DNA of 64,000 nt. It comes from an uncultured Ruminococcus sp. (GTDB taxonomy: Bacteria > Bacillota > Clostridia > Oscillospirales > Ruminococcaceae). The stretch is taken from contig UPZA01000005.1 of the NCBI GenBank assembly GCA_900538575.1, forward strand, positions 84,567-148,566, given 5' to 3'. Below are positions 1-9,237 of this stretch, piece after piece; the first letter of the stretch is position 1, and the number at the start of each line of letters is the position of its first letter. Under the pieces are notes generated by a model that was given only the letters and a program-made list of their open reading frames with translations, was not told the DNA's origin and did no database searches. Made by a program: the position numbers and the translations under genes.

Positions 1-2534
1 TTGCATCCGAGCTTTATTCCCTTAAAGAAAAAAAGAATGCAGTGGGATTTGACGATGCTGAAAGACTTGCTTTAGAGCTGCTTGCCGATATTAATAATTC
101 CGGCATTATAGAGAAAACTCCTCTTGCAAGGGAGCTTTCCGAATATTATAAGCTTATTATGATTGATGAATTTCAGGATTCAAATAACCGTCAGGATATG
201 ATTTTTAAACTTCTGTCTAAAAATGGCCGCGCCGATAAATACGGAGATAATCTTTTTTTTGTGGGAGATGTAAAGCAATCAATCTATCGTTTCAGACTTG
301 CGAATCCTGATAATTTTATAAATGCCGTCGGCAGCGCGGAGCCATATACTGAAAATGTAAATCAGAATGCCTATATCAGACTAAACCGTAATTTCCGAAG
401 CTCAGGTGAAGTAGTGAATTTTGTCAATTATATATTCAAGCATATTATGTCGGAAAAGTGTGGAGATATAAATTATAACGATGATGAATATCTGATTCAG
501 GGAGCGTCGTTCTGCGAGGCTGAAAGGAATCCTCTGATTATGCTTTTTGACGAGACGGAAGACGCGGAAAATACGGAAGCCGAGTGCATTGCCGATAAAA
601 TAGAGGAAATGCTCGGAAATCAAACGCCTGTGAGCATTGATATGGGAAAAGGTTCAAGACCGTGTCAGATGAAGGATTTCTGCATACTTCTCAGAAACAG
701 GAAAAATATAGCCGTTTATACAAGGGAGCTTGAAAAAAGAGGAATATCAGTAGATTCTGAGGACGAGTCCGGATATCTGAAAGCAAGGGAAATATCTATT
801 TTAATGAATATTCTCAGAGTTATAGATAATCCGCTGACTGATACTGCATTGGTTTCTGTAATGCTTTCCCCTATGTTTATGTTTACGGTTCAGGATACTG
901 CTGAAATAAGACTGATAAATAAAAATGCGCATATATACAGTAATTTGTGCGAAGGTCTCGGATTAAACGGAAAAAAAATAATATTCCAGAACGAGCTGTA
1001 TACAAAGGCTTTATTTCTTTATGAGGTTATCATGGAATTAAGGCTGTATATAAGTGCGTGCACGCTGCAGGAGCTTATCAGAAAAATATATGACAGTACT
1101 GATTTTCTTTCAGTTATGCAGATTTACGGAGACGCTAAAAGGAAAAAAGCAAATCTGCGTATGATGCTTGAATATGCGGAAGATTATGAAAAGAATTCTG
1201 ACGGAGGACTTTCGGGTTTTTTAAGGTATATTGACAGAATAATGGAATCTAAAGGAGACTTTAAAGCTGTAAGCGGATCTTCAGGATCGCAAAACGCCGT
1301 TTCTGTTAAAACCATGCATAAATCCAAGGGACTTGAATATCCGTTTATATTTATAGCGGAAACGTCGACAAAATTCAGCCGTTTGGATAAAATGAAACCG
1401 TTTCAGTTTTCGTATGAATCAGGGCTTGGATTCAAGCTGCAGAATAAAGAAAAATATGAACGTTTTAACACATTGCCTTATGAAGCGATAAGTTTGGAAA
1501 ATCGGCGCAATGCAGTTAGCGAGGAAATGCGCCTGCTTTATGTGGCGCTGACAAGAGCTAAAGAACGTTTATTTATTACGTTAAACGCCGGTGAAGCCAA
1601 TTTAAAAAAGGCTCAGTCAATGGCGACCGACATATTACTAAACGGAGGTATATCCGATCGTATATCCGCTTCGGCAAATTCAATGGAAGATTGGCTGTTG
1701 ATGACCTTGATTTCTCATGGAGGTTCAGGTACGATCAGAGAGCGGTTTCAGATATTTGAAAGTTTTAGGTATAATGAGGATTTTAAAATAGACTATGAAT
1801 TTTATAATCCAAATAAAACGGATGAAATAATTCAGCTTCCTAAAGAAAGGAGCTTGCCATGTGAGGAAATGGTAAGGCAAATTGAGGACATGTTCAGCTT
1901 TAACTATGACCTTTCGCTGTCTGCTCTTACGTCAAAGCTTTCAGTGTCTGATATTTCAAAAAATGAAGGAAGCTTTGAAGCTCCTCTTAAGCGTCCGGAG
2001 TTTGCAAGGGAAGCGGGGGGACTTACTCCTGCTGAAAAGGGTACTGCGTTACATAGATTTTTGCAGTTTACTGATTTTAGCGCTCTGAAAAAGGACTACC
2101 AAATGGAGCTTGAAAGGCTTTATAATACCGGTTATTTAACTGAAAAGCAGAAAAGTGCAATTAAAGAGGACGATATTAACGCATTTTTGGATTCTAAGCT
2201 TTTTGAAAGAATAAATTGCTGCAAGAATATACTAAGAGAAAAGAAATTTCTAATAGCAATCGACGATCTTGAGCTTGAAGACGAGTTTGGTATGGAATAC
2301 AAAAATACGTCGGGTATGCTTAACGGAATAATAGATATGGTTTTGGAATTTGAAGATTATCTTGTATTAGTAGATTATAAGACGGACAGAGTTTCCGATA
2401 TAAATGAGCTTGCGGAAAAATATAAGCGTCAGATTGAGCTGTATAAACTTACTCTTGAAAAAACTGAGATCAAACCTGTTAAAGAAGCCCTCATATATTC
2501 TTTTTCTAAAAAATCCGAAATACGAGTTTTATAA
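1..2534 (+). CDS. addA: ATP-dependent helicase/nuclease subunit A (AddA), 3' part
   Basis: AddA is the helicase and nuclease subunit of the AddAB double-strand-break repair complex. The gene enters from the left edge; the frame is open from base 3, giving about 840 C-terminal residues of a protein usually near 1200. Visible are the Walker B/motif II stretch IMIDEFQDSNNRQ, the motif III region VGDVKQSIYRFR, motif V/VI (VKTMHKSKGLEYP and LLYVALTRAKERLF) and, near the C-terminus, the RecB-type nuclease motif VLVDYKTDRV. The N-terminal Walker A part lies outside the window. addB would normally lie just upstream. No lesions seen. Confidence 0.95.
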   Translation, partial: ASELYSLKEKKNAVGFDDAERLALELLADINNSGIIEKTPLARELSEYYKLIMIDEFQDSNNRQDMIFKLLSKNGRADKYGDNLFFVGDVKQSIYRFRLANPDNFINAVGSAEPYTENVNQNAYIRLNRNFRSSGEVVNFVNYIFKHIMSEKCGDINYNDDEYLIQGASFCEAERNPLIMLFDETEDAENTEAECIADKIEEMLGNQTPVSIDMGKGSRPCQMKDFCILLRNRKNIAVYTRELEKRGISVDSEDESGYLKAREISILMNILRVIDNPLTDTALVSVMLSPMFMFTVQDTAEIRLINKNAHIYSNLCEGLGLNGKKIIFQNELYTKALFLYEVIMELRLYISACTLQELIRKIYDSTDFLSVMQIYGDAKRKKANLRMMLEYAEDYEKNSDGGLSGFLRYIDRIMESKGDFKAVSGSSGSQNAVSVKTMHKSKGLEYPFIFIAETSTKFSRLDKMKPFQFSYESGLGFKLQNKEKYERFNTLPYEAISLENRRNAVSEEMRLLYVALTRAKERLFITLNAGEANLKKAQSMATDILLNGGISDRISASANSMEDWLLMTLISHGGSGTIRERFQIFESFRYNEDFKIDYEFYNPNKTDEIIQLPKERSLPCEEMVRQIEDMFSFNYDLSLSALTSKLSVSDISKNEGSFEAPLKRPEFAREAGGLTPAEKGTALHRFLQFTDFSALKKDYQMELERLYNTGYLTEKQKSAIKEDDINAFLDSKLFERINCCKNILREKKFLIAIDDLELEDEFGMEYKNTSGMLNGIIDMVLEFEDYLVLVDYKTDRVSDINELAEKYKRQIELYKLTLEKTEIKPVKEALIYSFSKKSEIRVL

Positions 2535-2548
2535 TTTTTAAAAATATA

Positions 2549-2577
2549 TGGAATTTATCGGATAAATGTGCTATAAT
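2549..2577 (+). promoter_or_regulatory. Candidate extended -10 promoter for yfmF-yfmH-lgt-folD
   Basis: In the 79-base gap after addA there is a perfect TATAAT (2572-2577) preceded by TG one base upstream, the extended -10 form. The -35 position, 17 bases upstream, is a poor match (TGGAAT). The ribosome site AAAAGGAG follows and the yfmF start is 37 bases downstream. The next three genes are tightly packed, so this could drive all four. Confidence 0.5.
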
Positions 2578-2613
2578 AAAAAAGTCGGAAAAAATTAAAA
2601 GGAGAAAATAAAT

Positions 2614-3885
2614 ATGGCGGTGTATCAAAGAAAAGATATTGCTGAGGGTATCGGCTATACATCAATTATCGATCCTAAATTTAAAACTCAGAGAGTGCAG
2701 ATAATGTTTATTACCGAGCTTAAAAAGGAAACTGCTTCGGAAAATGCCATTGCTGTCGGCGTTTTAGGCTCATCTAACTGCAAATATAAAAATATCAGTG
2801 AAATTACAGCTAAGCTTAATTCGCTTTATGGTGCAAACATTAATATAGATATTCTTAAAATTGCCGATTATCAGAGACTTTGTATAGGCGTAAGCTCTAT
2901 AAACAGTAAATACGCTCTTGAAGGCGAGGATATAAACGCGGAAGTGCTTTCTATATTACTTGATTGCATTTTCTCTCCTAACGTTATAAAAAATGGCGAA
3001 GGAAAGCTTGAATTTGCTCATGAACCGTTTGATTTCAGAAAAAGAGATATTCTGGATTCAATTGAAGCTGAAATAAATAATAAAAGAGCCTATGCAGTTA
3101 TGCAGGCTCAAAAATCAATATATAACGGCGAAAACAGCGCCAATTCTTCATACGGCGCCAAGGAAACTGCTGAATCAGTTACCGCTGAATCTGCATATAA
3201 GGCATATAAAAAACTCCTGAAAACTGCCAAAATTGAGATTTATTATGTCGGTTCGGAGGAAAATACCAATGCTGAGAATGCTATTTTTGAAGCTTTTTCC
3301 AGGATTGAAAGAATTCCGTCCGCTGTTAAGTATTACAGCCACAGTCCTCTTAAGCAGAGCATTTGCAGGACGGAAGAAAGGCTTGATGTAAACCAGTGTA
3401 AAATGGTTCTTGCATTTAAAGGAAAAAGCGATGATTTTGACGCTGTAAGACTTATGAATACAATTTTCGGAGCTACCCCTTTTTCAAAGCTTTTTATAAA
3501 TGTCAGAGAAAAGCAGAGTCTTTGCTATTATTGTACGTCGCAGTATAACAGATTTAAAAAAACACTTATGGTAGACTGCGGAATAGAAGAAGAAAATATT
3601 GAAAAAACAGAAAAGGAAATCATAAAACAACTTGAGGATATTAAAAACGGGGAATTTTCAGGTGAGGATATAAGCAATTCAGTTTTAAGCATTATCAATT
3701 CGCTTAAAGGCGTCGGAGATACTTCCACGTCATATATTAATTGGTATTTCGGATGTCTCGCTAACGGAGAATTACTTGAACCTTCCGAATCTGTTGAGAA
3801 AATAAAGGCCGTTACAAGAGAGCGAATTATTGAAGCCGCTAAATCTTTTGAGCTTGATACGGTTTATGTGATGAGAGGTGAATAA
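2614..3885 (+). CDS. yfmF: M16 peptidase-like protein YfmF (inactive partner)
   Basis: A 423-residue M16 (pitrilysin/insulinase-like) protein matching the YfmF family, whose genes sit next to yfmH in Firmicutes and are named for an association with EF-P 5-aminopentanol modification. The zinc motif HxxEH is absent from the N-terminal half: the segment where it should lie reads ISEITAKLNSLYGANINID. The C-terminal M16 domain signature (FINVREKQSLCYYC) is present. As in other M16 pairs it is probably the non-catalytic subunit of a heterodimer with the next protein. A good ribosome site (AAAAGGAG) supports this ATG. Confidence 0.85.
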   Translation: MAVYQRKDIAEGIGYTSIIDPKFKTQRVQIMFITELKKETASENAIAVGVLGSSNCKYKNISEITAKLNSLYGANINIDILKIADYQRLCIGVSSINSKYALEGEDINAEVLSILLDCIFSPNVIKNGEGKLEFAHEPFDFRKRDILDSIEAEINNKRAYAVMQAQKSIYNGENSANSSYGAKETAESVTAESAYKAYKKLLKTAKIEIYYVGSEENTNAENAIFEAFSRIERIPSAVKYYSHSPLKQSICRTEERLDVNQCKMVLAFKGKSDDFDAVRLMNTIFGATPFSKLFINVREKQSLCYYCTSQYNRFKKTLMVDCGIEEENIEKTEKEIIKQLEDIKNGEFSGEDISNSVLSIINSLKGVGDTSTSYINWYFGCLANGELLEPSESVEKIKAVTRERIIEAAKSFELDTVYVMRGE

Positions 3886-3886
3886 A

Positions 3887-5155
3887 ATGGATATCAACAG
3901 AATTATATGCGAACAGACAGGCGATAGTTGTAATTATATAAAGCATTCGTCGGGGCTTGAAATATTTGTATGTGAAATGGAGGGCTTCAGTACCACTGAA
4001 GCGTTATTCGGAACTAAATATGGTTCTATTAATACATGCTTTAAAACGAATGCTGACAAGGAATTTACGACAGTACCGGAGGGTATCGCCCATTTTTTAG
4101 AGCATAAGCTTTTCGAAAACGAGGACTGTGACGCCTTTGAGCTTTATGCTAAGACCGGCGCTAATGCCAATGCGTATACTTCTTTTGACAGAACCTGTTA
4201 TCTTTTCAGTTGTTCAGATAATTACAAGGAATCTCTTGAGATATTACTCAGCTTTGTTCAAAACCCTTATTTTACACAGGAAACCGTAGATAAGGAACAG
4301 GGAATTATTGGTCAGGAAATTAAAATGTGCGACGATAACCCTACCTGGAAGGTATTGTTCAATATGCTTCAGGGAATGTATCATAAGCATCCCGTCAGAA
4401 TAGATATAGCCGGTACAATTGAAAGCATAGCTGAAATTGACGCCGATCTTCTCTATAAATGCTATAATACCTTTTATAATCTTCATAATATGGTTTTAGT
4501 AGTAGCCGGAAATGTTAAAACGGAAGAGGTAATAAATATTGCCGATAAGCTTCTAAAACCATGCGAAAATCAGGCGCTGGAAACTGTGTTTCCGGAAGAA
4601 CCGTATGAAATAGTCCAAAAGGAGGTTTATGGAAATCTTCCGGTAGGCACGCCGATTTTTAATGTTGGTATAAAATGCAGACCGGAAAGCGGATTTAACA
4701 GGCTTAAATCAGAAATGGAGTGCTCCATAGCCGGTAATATAATTTCAGATCCTTCAGCTCCGCTTTACAAAAAGCTTCTTGACGAGGAACTTATAAATTC
4801 TACATTTGGGTTTGAAGTCTTTTGCGGAGACGGCTTTTTCTGTCTTATTTTCAGCGGAGAATCCGCCGATCCTAAAAAGGTGATGCAGTATATCGTCGAT
4901 GAGATAGAACGCGTTAAGGTTGAGGGACTGGATAAATCTCTTTATGACAGTATAAAAAAATCCACCTACGGTATGATTGTAAGAGAAAGCAATAATGCTG
5001 AAGCTGTTGCCGGAAATCTTATATCGGCCTATATGTCTGGAGTAGGACCTTATGATTCTATAAGGATATTGTCTGAAATGACTTATAACGATGTGCAGAA
5101 GGCTTTATTAAATCGTTTTGACACCGGAAACATGACAATTTCGGTTATTGAATAA
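3887..5155 (+). CDS. yfmH: M16 zinc peptidase YfmH (catalytic partner)
   Basis: M16 family metallopeptidase of about 422 residues. The zinc and catalytic motif HFLEHKLFE (HxxEH) lies near residue 70, and the downstream stretch with GQEIKMCDDNP carries the third zinc-ligand Glu, so this is the active half of the YfmF/YfmH pair. I place the start at the ATG at 3887, one base after the yfmF stop, because GAGAGGTG lies just upstream; a GTG at 3878 would extend it by three residues and overlap yfmF. The genes are translationally coupled. Confidence 0.87.
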   Translation: MDINRIICEQTGDSCNYIKHSSGLEIFVCEMEGFSTTEALFGTKYGSINTCFKTNADKEFTTVPEGIAHFLEHKLFENEDCDAFELYAKTGANANAYTSFDRTCYLFSCSDNYKESLEILLSFVQNPYFTQETVDKEQGIIGQEIKMCDDNPTWKVLFNMLQGMYHKHPVRIDIAGTIESIAEIDADLLYKCYNTFYNLHNMVLVVAGNVKTEEVINIADKLLKPCENQALETVFPEEPYEIVQKEVYGNLPVGTPIFNVGIKCRPESGFNRLKSEMECSIAGNIISDPSAPLYKKLLDEELINSTFGFEVFCGDGFFCLIFSGESADPKKVMQYIVDEIERVKVEGLDKSLYDSIKKSTYGMIVRESNNAEAVAGNLISAYMSGVGPYDSIRILSEMTYNDVQKALLNRFDTGNMTISVIE

Positions 5156-5168
5156 GGAGAATGTTACA

Positions 5169-6296
5169 ATGACTGCTATCAGCGAACTTAAACAAAATCA
5201 GGTGATATTCCCTAAGCTTGGAATTGATATAACTATTAATGATACCGCGTTTACTCTTTTTGGACTTGAAATCAAATGGTACGGTCTTTTAATTACGCTT
5301 GGAATGCTTCTTGCGATGATTTACTGCTTTTCTCAGATGAAAAAGTACGGTATAGATCCGGACAGAGCAATAGACGCTGTTATCGGTGGAATAATAGGCG
5401 GACTTATAGGTGCGAGAGCCTATTATGTGATTATGCAATGGGAGGATTATGCAGGAAACTGGAAATCAATATTTAATATAAGAAACGGCGGCTTGGCTAT
5501 ATACGGCGGTATTATAGGCGCGGTTATTGTAGGCGGTCTTGTTGCAAAGCTGCGCAAGGTAAAGCTTTTGCCTCTTCTGGACGTTGCATCAATGGGATTT
5601 CTGCTGGGGCAGGGAATAGGAAGATGGGGGAATTTTACTAATCAGGAGGCTTTTGGTTATAATACTGACAATATTTTTGGAATGTCCAGCGGCAAAATAA
5701 GAGACTGGATTATATCTGTAAACAGCGATATGAGCTCTCCGGCCGATTTGATCGCTATGAATGCGGATAAGCCGGTACACCCATGTTTCTTATATGAATC
5801 CGTATGGTGTCTGCTTGGCTTTGTATTACTTGCAATTTTTGCTAAAAAAATACGAAAATTCGACGGACAAATCTTTTTAATGTATTTAGGCTGGTACGGC
5901 TTGGAACGCTTCTTTATCGAAGGCCTGCGGACAGACAGTCTTATGATCGGCACAATGAGAGTTTCACAGGTATTAGCGGCAATATGCTTTATTTCTTCAG
6001 TTATACTGCTTGTTGTTATTCTGAATAAGGTAAAACGTATGGGAGACGAATACGTTTTGTATGTAGATACTGATGAATCAAAGGAGCTTATCAGGCAGTC
6101 GGAATTACGCGGAATAAAAAAACAAAATGATATTGAAAATAACGCCGACGACGAGGAACCTGACGGAGAAGAACAGGGAATAATAAGCAGCGACGGCAAT
6201 AATGAAGATAATACAGATAATTCAGATTATGAAAATTATGAATCTGAAAATATAGATGAAATAGACGAGATAAAAATTGAATCGGAGGAAGAATAA
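5169..6296 (+). CDS. lgt: Prolipoprotein diacylglyceryl transferase Lgt
   Basis: Lgt transfers diacylglycerol from phosphatidylglycerol to the lipobox cysteine of prolipoproteins in the cytoplasmic membrane. Seen are about seven hydrophobic segments, the conserved NGGLAIYGGIIGA loop and the Lgt signature GQGIGRWGNFTNQEAFG. The start is the ATG at 5169 with AAGGAG nine bases upstream. Odd feature: after the last membrane segment (KWYGLE... then a helix ending near residue 285) there is a tail of about 90 residues that is strongly acidic and rich in Asn, Asp and Glu; most Lgt proteins end soon after the last helix. The folD ATG follows the stop directly. Confidence 0.95.
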   Translation: MTAISELKQNQVIFPKLGIDITINDTAFTLFGLEIKWYGLLITLGMLLAMIYCFSQMKKYGIDPDRAIDAVIGGIIGGLIGARAYYVIMQWEDYAGNWKSIFNIRNGGLAIYGGIIGAVIVGGLVAKLRKVKLLPLLDVASMGFLLGQGIGRWGNFTNQEAFGYNTDNIFGMSSGKIRDWIISVNSDMSSPADLIAMNADKPVHPCFLYESVWCLLGFVLLAIFAKKIRKFDGQIFLMYLGWYGLERFFIEGLRTDSLMIGTMRVSQVLAAICFISSVILLVVILNKVKRMGDEYVLYVDTDESKELIRQSELRGIKKQNDIENNADDEEPDGEEQGIISSDGNNEDNTDNSDYENYESENIDEIDEIKIESEEE

Positions 6297-7151
6297 ATGG
6301 CTAAATTAATTAACGGTAAAGAAGTTTCATCAAAAGTTAAGGAAGAAGTACGCATTGAAACTGAAAAGCTCTTAGAAAAGGGGATTAAGCCTGGTCTTGC
6401 AGTTGTGATTGTAGGAAATGATCCTGCTTCAAGAGTGTATGTAAATTCAAAAAAAAGAGCGTGTGAAGAGGTTGGATTCAATTCCTTTGAATATGCTCTT
6501 CCGGAGGAAACCTCTCAGGAAGAACTTCTGCAGCTTGTGGAAAAATTAAATAATGACGAAAAGGTGGACGGTATTCTTTGTCAGCTTCCACTTCCAAAGC
6601 ATATCAATGAAAATGCTGTTATAAATTCAATTATACCTGATAAAGATGTGGACGCTTTCCATCCTTATAATGTTGGTAAGATTATGATCGGAGACTTTGC
6701 CTTTCTTCCTTGTACCCCGGCAGGCGTTATGGAATTGATAGACAGCACAGGAATAGATATTTCCGGAAAGTCGTGCGTTGTAGTAGGACGAAGTAATATT
6801 GTAGGCAAACCGATGTCTATGCTTCTTCTTCACAGAAGTGGTACTGTTACTATATGTCATTCTAAGACGCAAAACCTCAAAGAAATATGCGCAGGTGCAG
6901 ATATACTGGTTGCCGCAGTAGGTAAGGCTAATTTCATTACTCCGGATATGGTAAAGGATGGCGCCGTTATAATTGACGTAGGCATGAACAGGCTTGAAAA
7001 CGGCAAGCTTTGCGGTGACGTTGATTTTAATGGCGCAGAAAAAAAAGCTTCCTACATAACTCCTGTACCTGGAGGAGTCGGACCTATGACAATTGCTATG
7101 CTTATGAAAAATACGCTGACCGCCGCTAAAATGCATAACGGATTGTTATAA
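6297..7151 (+). CDS. folD: Bifunctional methylenetetrahydrofolate dehydrogenase/cyclohydrolase FolD
   Basis: FolD interconverts 5,10-methylene-, 5,10-methenyl- and 10-formyl-tetrahydrofolate in cytosolic one-carbon metabolism. The 284-residue length is normal. Diagnostic motifs are VDGILCQLPLPKHI, the NADP-binding VVVGRSNIVGKPM and the C-terminal TPVPGGVGPMTIAMLM; the catalytic Lys lies in YVNSKKRACEEVG. The ATG directly follows the lgt TAA, with GGAGGAA as ribosome site inside the lgt end. It is the last gene of the + strand housekeeping run. Confidence 0.97.
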   Translation: MAKLINGKEVSSKVKEEVRIETEKLLEKGIKPGLAVVIVGNDPASRVYVNSKKRACEEVGFNSFEYALPEETSQEELLQLVEKLNNDEKVDGILCQLPLPKHINENAVINSIIPDKDVDAFHPYNVGKIMIGDFAFLPCTPAGVMELIDSTGIDISGKSCVVVGRSNIVGKPMSMLLLHRSGTVTICHSKTQNLKEICAGADILVAAVGKANFITPDMVKDGAVIIDVGMNRLENGKLCGDVDFNGAEKKASYITPVPGGVGPMTIAMLMKNTLTAAKMHNGLL

Positions 7152-7231
7152 AACTCCATACTGATGCATTTCAGAACTGTCTAAATAGTAAAAATATTCT
7201 TAGTCCGACCGAATATTGTGGCTAATAATAT

Positions 7232-7267
7232 ATGCCCTCGGAATTTATGTACAAAATCCGAGGGCAT
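7232..7267. terminator. Intrinsic terminator between folD and the biosynthetic cluster
   Basis: A perfect 11-bp stem (ATGCCCTCGGA / TCCGAGGGCAT) with a 14-base loop is followed by a T-rich run (TTCTTTCTT) on the + strand. It lies 80 bases after the folD stop and 140 bases beyond the end of the convergent cluster, so it could serve both directions. Confidence 0.8.
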
Positions 7268-7409
7268 TTCTTTCTTATAATTCTAATGTAACGGCAAAAA
7301 TATGAACATTACTCTTGGCCGAAAGCTTTATTGACGACACGTTTCCCTAAATAAACTCTCTTTATGGCTGTATTCAAAGGTTTGAATTTCAAGCCGAAAA
7401 ATCATCGTC

Positions 7410-8879
7410 TTATATATTCATCAAAGAATTCCGGTCTATTTTTCCGTTTAACTTCAACGGGAACTTATCTAACCTTACATATTTTTGTGGAATCATGTAC
7501 TGCGGAATCATTTTACTCAGGAACAAATTTATATCCTTGATGTCTATCTCTGTATTTGACATATAAAAACATATCAATGTTTTCAAATTTGTTTTTTTAT
7601 CCGTTTTCATTATAACAACAGCATCTTCAACAAGTCTGTAATTCTTTACCGCGGTTTCTATTTCACCAAGTTCTATTCTGTATCCTCTGAATTTTACCTG
7701 CGTATCCTTTCTTCCGATATAGGATATTTCTCCGTTATCATGCTGTATGCCAAGGTCTCCGGTTCTGTACATTTTCGGCGAGTAACCTGAAATATCTTTG
7801 CAAAAATGGGATTCTGTCATTTCCTTATCATTTAGATAACCTATCGCCACTGATTTTCCGGATATGCATATTTCACCTATTTCATTCTTTACTATAACAT
7901 TTTCATCGTTTACAACAAAAACATTATATCCGGGCAAAGCTTTTCCGATATTTATCTCTCCGTCGTCAAGCTTCTTGAACGTTGCCCATACAGTTGCTTC
8001 TGTTGGTCCGTACATGTTATAAATTGATAAATCGCTGATTTTTTTTAGATTTTCATACATATTCTCAGGAAATTTTTCACCGCCGACGAGAAGCCGTTTT
8101 ACTTTATTAAAGATAGCGCAGTTTCCTCTGAAATATATATATATATTTGTAAGCAGGGAAGGTGTCATCTGAACAATATCAATAGAATATTCGTCAATGA
8201 ACGAGGCTATTTTCTTCGGATTATTCTGTAAGTGCATATCCATGAACACTACTGTCAGACCATAATAAAACGACGCTATGGATTCAAGAAATGATATATC
8301 AAAATTAAAAGCCGTATTAAGCATTATTTTTCCGTTATCCTCAGATATCATTATCTCTTTTATTGAAAAAATAAAATTATATGCCGCCTCTTTTCCGATA
8401 ACAACACCCTTTGGAACTCCGGTTGTTCCCGATGTGTATAAAACATATGAAACATCTTCGTCAAATAAAGGTGATTCTTCTTTGCAGCAATAGATATTAA
8501 GAGCGTCGTATCTGCCGCATACGAAATAATTTTCAAGGTCAAATTCTTTTGCTTTTTCAGCAGTCGTAATTATATACTGAGGTCTTGAATTACTGATGAT
8601 ATGACCTATTCTCGTTTTTTTCTCATTAAAATCTATATTGCAGTATGCAATGTTCAAAGAAAAAAATGTAAGCATCAATTCAATCTGTTCAACGCACCGT
8701 GGAGTAACAAGCAATACAAGTGATCTTTCCTTTATGCCTGTTTCTTCTTTCATATATAAACAGGCTCTGTCAATTTTGTCTTTAAGTTCTTTATATGATA
8801 TAATATTTCCGTTGTTTATCATAGCTGTTTTTCCATTTTTCGCACTTTCTGCTATTGAGTTTATCAAATTGTATTCCAT
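7410..8879 (-). CDS. Stand-alone NRPS adenylation protein, predicted glycine-specific
   Basis: A free 489-residue amino-acid adenylation domain. Core motifs in order are SYVLYTSGTTGVPKG (A3), NMYGPTEATVWATF (A5), MYRTGDLG (A7), GRKDTQVKFRGYRIELGE (A8) and PLKLNGKIDRNSL (A10 with the catalytic Lys). Aligning by eye to GrsA-PheA gives the specificity code D-I-L-Q-L-G-M-V-W-K, read from FNFDISFLES, IDIVQMTP, KRLLVGGE and NMYGPTEATVW; to my knowledge this is very close to published glycine codes. No condensation or carrier domain is fused. The natural acceptor is the carrier protein encoded 85 bases upstream. Its GAGGT ribosome site is eight bases before the ATG. Confidence 0.9.
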   Translation of the reverse strand: MEYNLINSIAESAKNGKTAMINNGNIISYKELKDKIDRACLYMKEETGIKERSLVLLVTPRCVEQIELMLTFFSLNIAYCNIDFNEKKTRIGHIISNSRPQYIITTAEKAKEFDLENYFVCGRYDALNIYCCKEESPLFDEDVSYVLYTSGTTGVPKGVVIGKEAAYNFIFSIKEIMISEDNGKIMLNTAFNFDISFLESIASFYYGLTVVFMDMHLQNNPKKIASFIDEYSIDIVQMTPSLLTNIYIYFRGNCAIFNKVKRLLVGGEKFPENMYENLKKISDLSIYNMYGPTEATVWATFKKLDDGEINIGKALPGYNVFVVNDENVIVKNEIGEICISGKSVAIGYLNDKEMTESHFCKDISGYSPKMYRTGDLGIQHDNGEISYIGRKDTQVKFRGYRIELGEIETAVKNYRLVEDAVVIMKTDKKTNLKTLICFYMSNTEIDIKDINLFLSKMIPQYMIPQKYVRLDKFPLKLNGKIDRNSLMNI

Positions 8880-8964
8880 ATTAAAAACCTCAAAAATCTT
8901 TTTAATGCAGTATCTATAAAATCATCAGTTGAGACTTGTATAATACCGCGTCGGTTATATCTCA

Positions 8965-9216
8965 TTAATTTTTATGACTCAAAATATAATTTATTATTTT
9001 AGAAACTGTATTTACAGACTCAACCGATAAATCACTGTAACCGAATTCTATATTATATTTATCCTCTAACAAAACTATAAGCTGAATACAATTTAAGGAA
9101 TTAAGCCCGATTTCAATCAAATCATCGTCAGCCTGTATTGCCTTTCCGTTACTGTCTACAAAAGAATTATCAACGATCAGATCTATTATTTCTTTTTCCA
9201 TAATTATATATCGCAT
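8965..9216 (-). CDS. Free acyl/peptidyl carrier protein
   Basis: A small acidic carrier protein of 78-83 residues. The phosphopantetheine attachment Ser lies in DDLIEIGLNSLNCIQLIV. It follows the DNA glycosylase gene by 21 bases and precedes the glycine-type adenylation gene, so it is the likely acceptor for the aminoacyl adenylate. The start is ambiguous: GGAGGG touches the ATG at 9216, while the ATG at 9201 is about 16 bases from it. Confidence 0.88.
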   Translation of the reverse strand: MRYIIMEKEIIDLIVDNSFVDSNGKAIQADDDLIEIGLNSLNCIQLIVLLEDKYNIEFGYSDLSVESVNTVSKIINYILSHKN

Positions 9217-9237
9217 ACCCTCCTGACTATTTAAAAA

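Noticed and set aside
5657..6199. 180-residue open frame on the - strand
   Set aside because: Lies opposite lgt, Ser/Ile-rich with no family likeness; a shadow of the real gene.
6627..7136. 169-residue open frame on the - strand
   Set aside because: Opposite strand shadow of folD.
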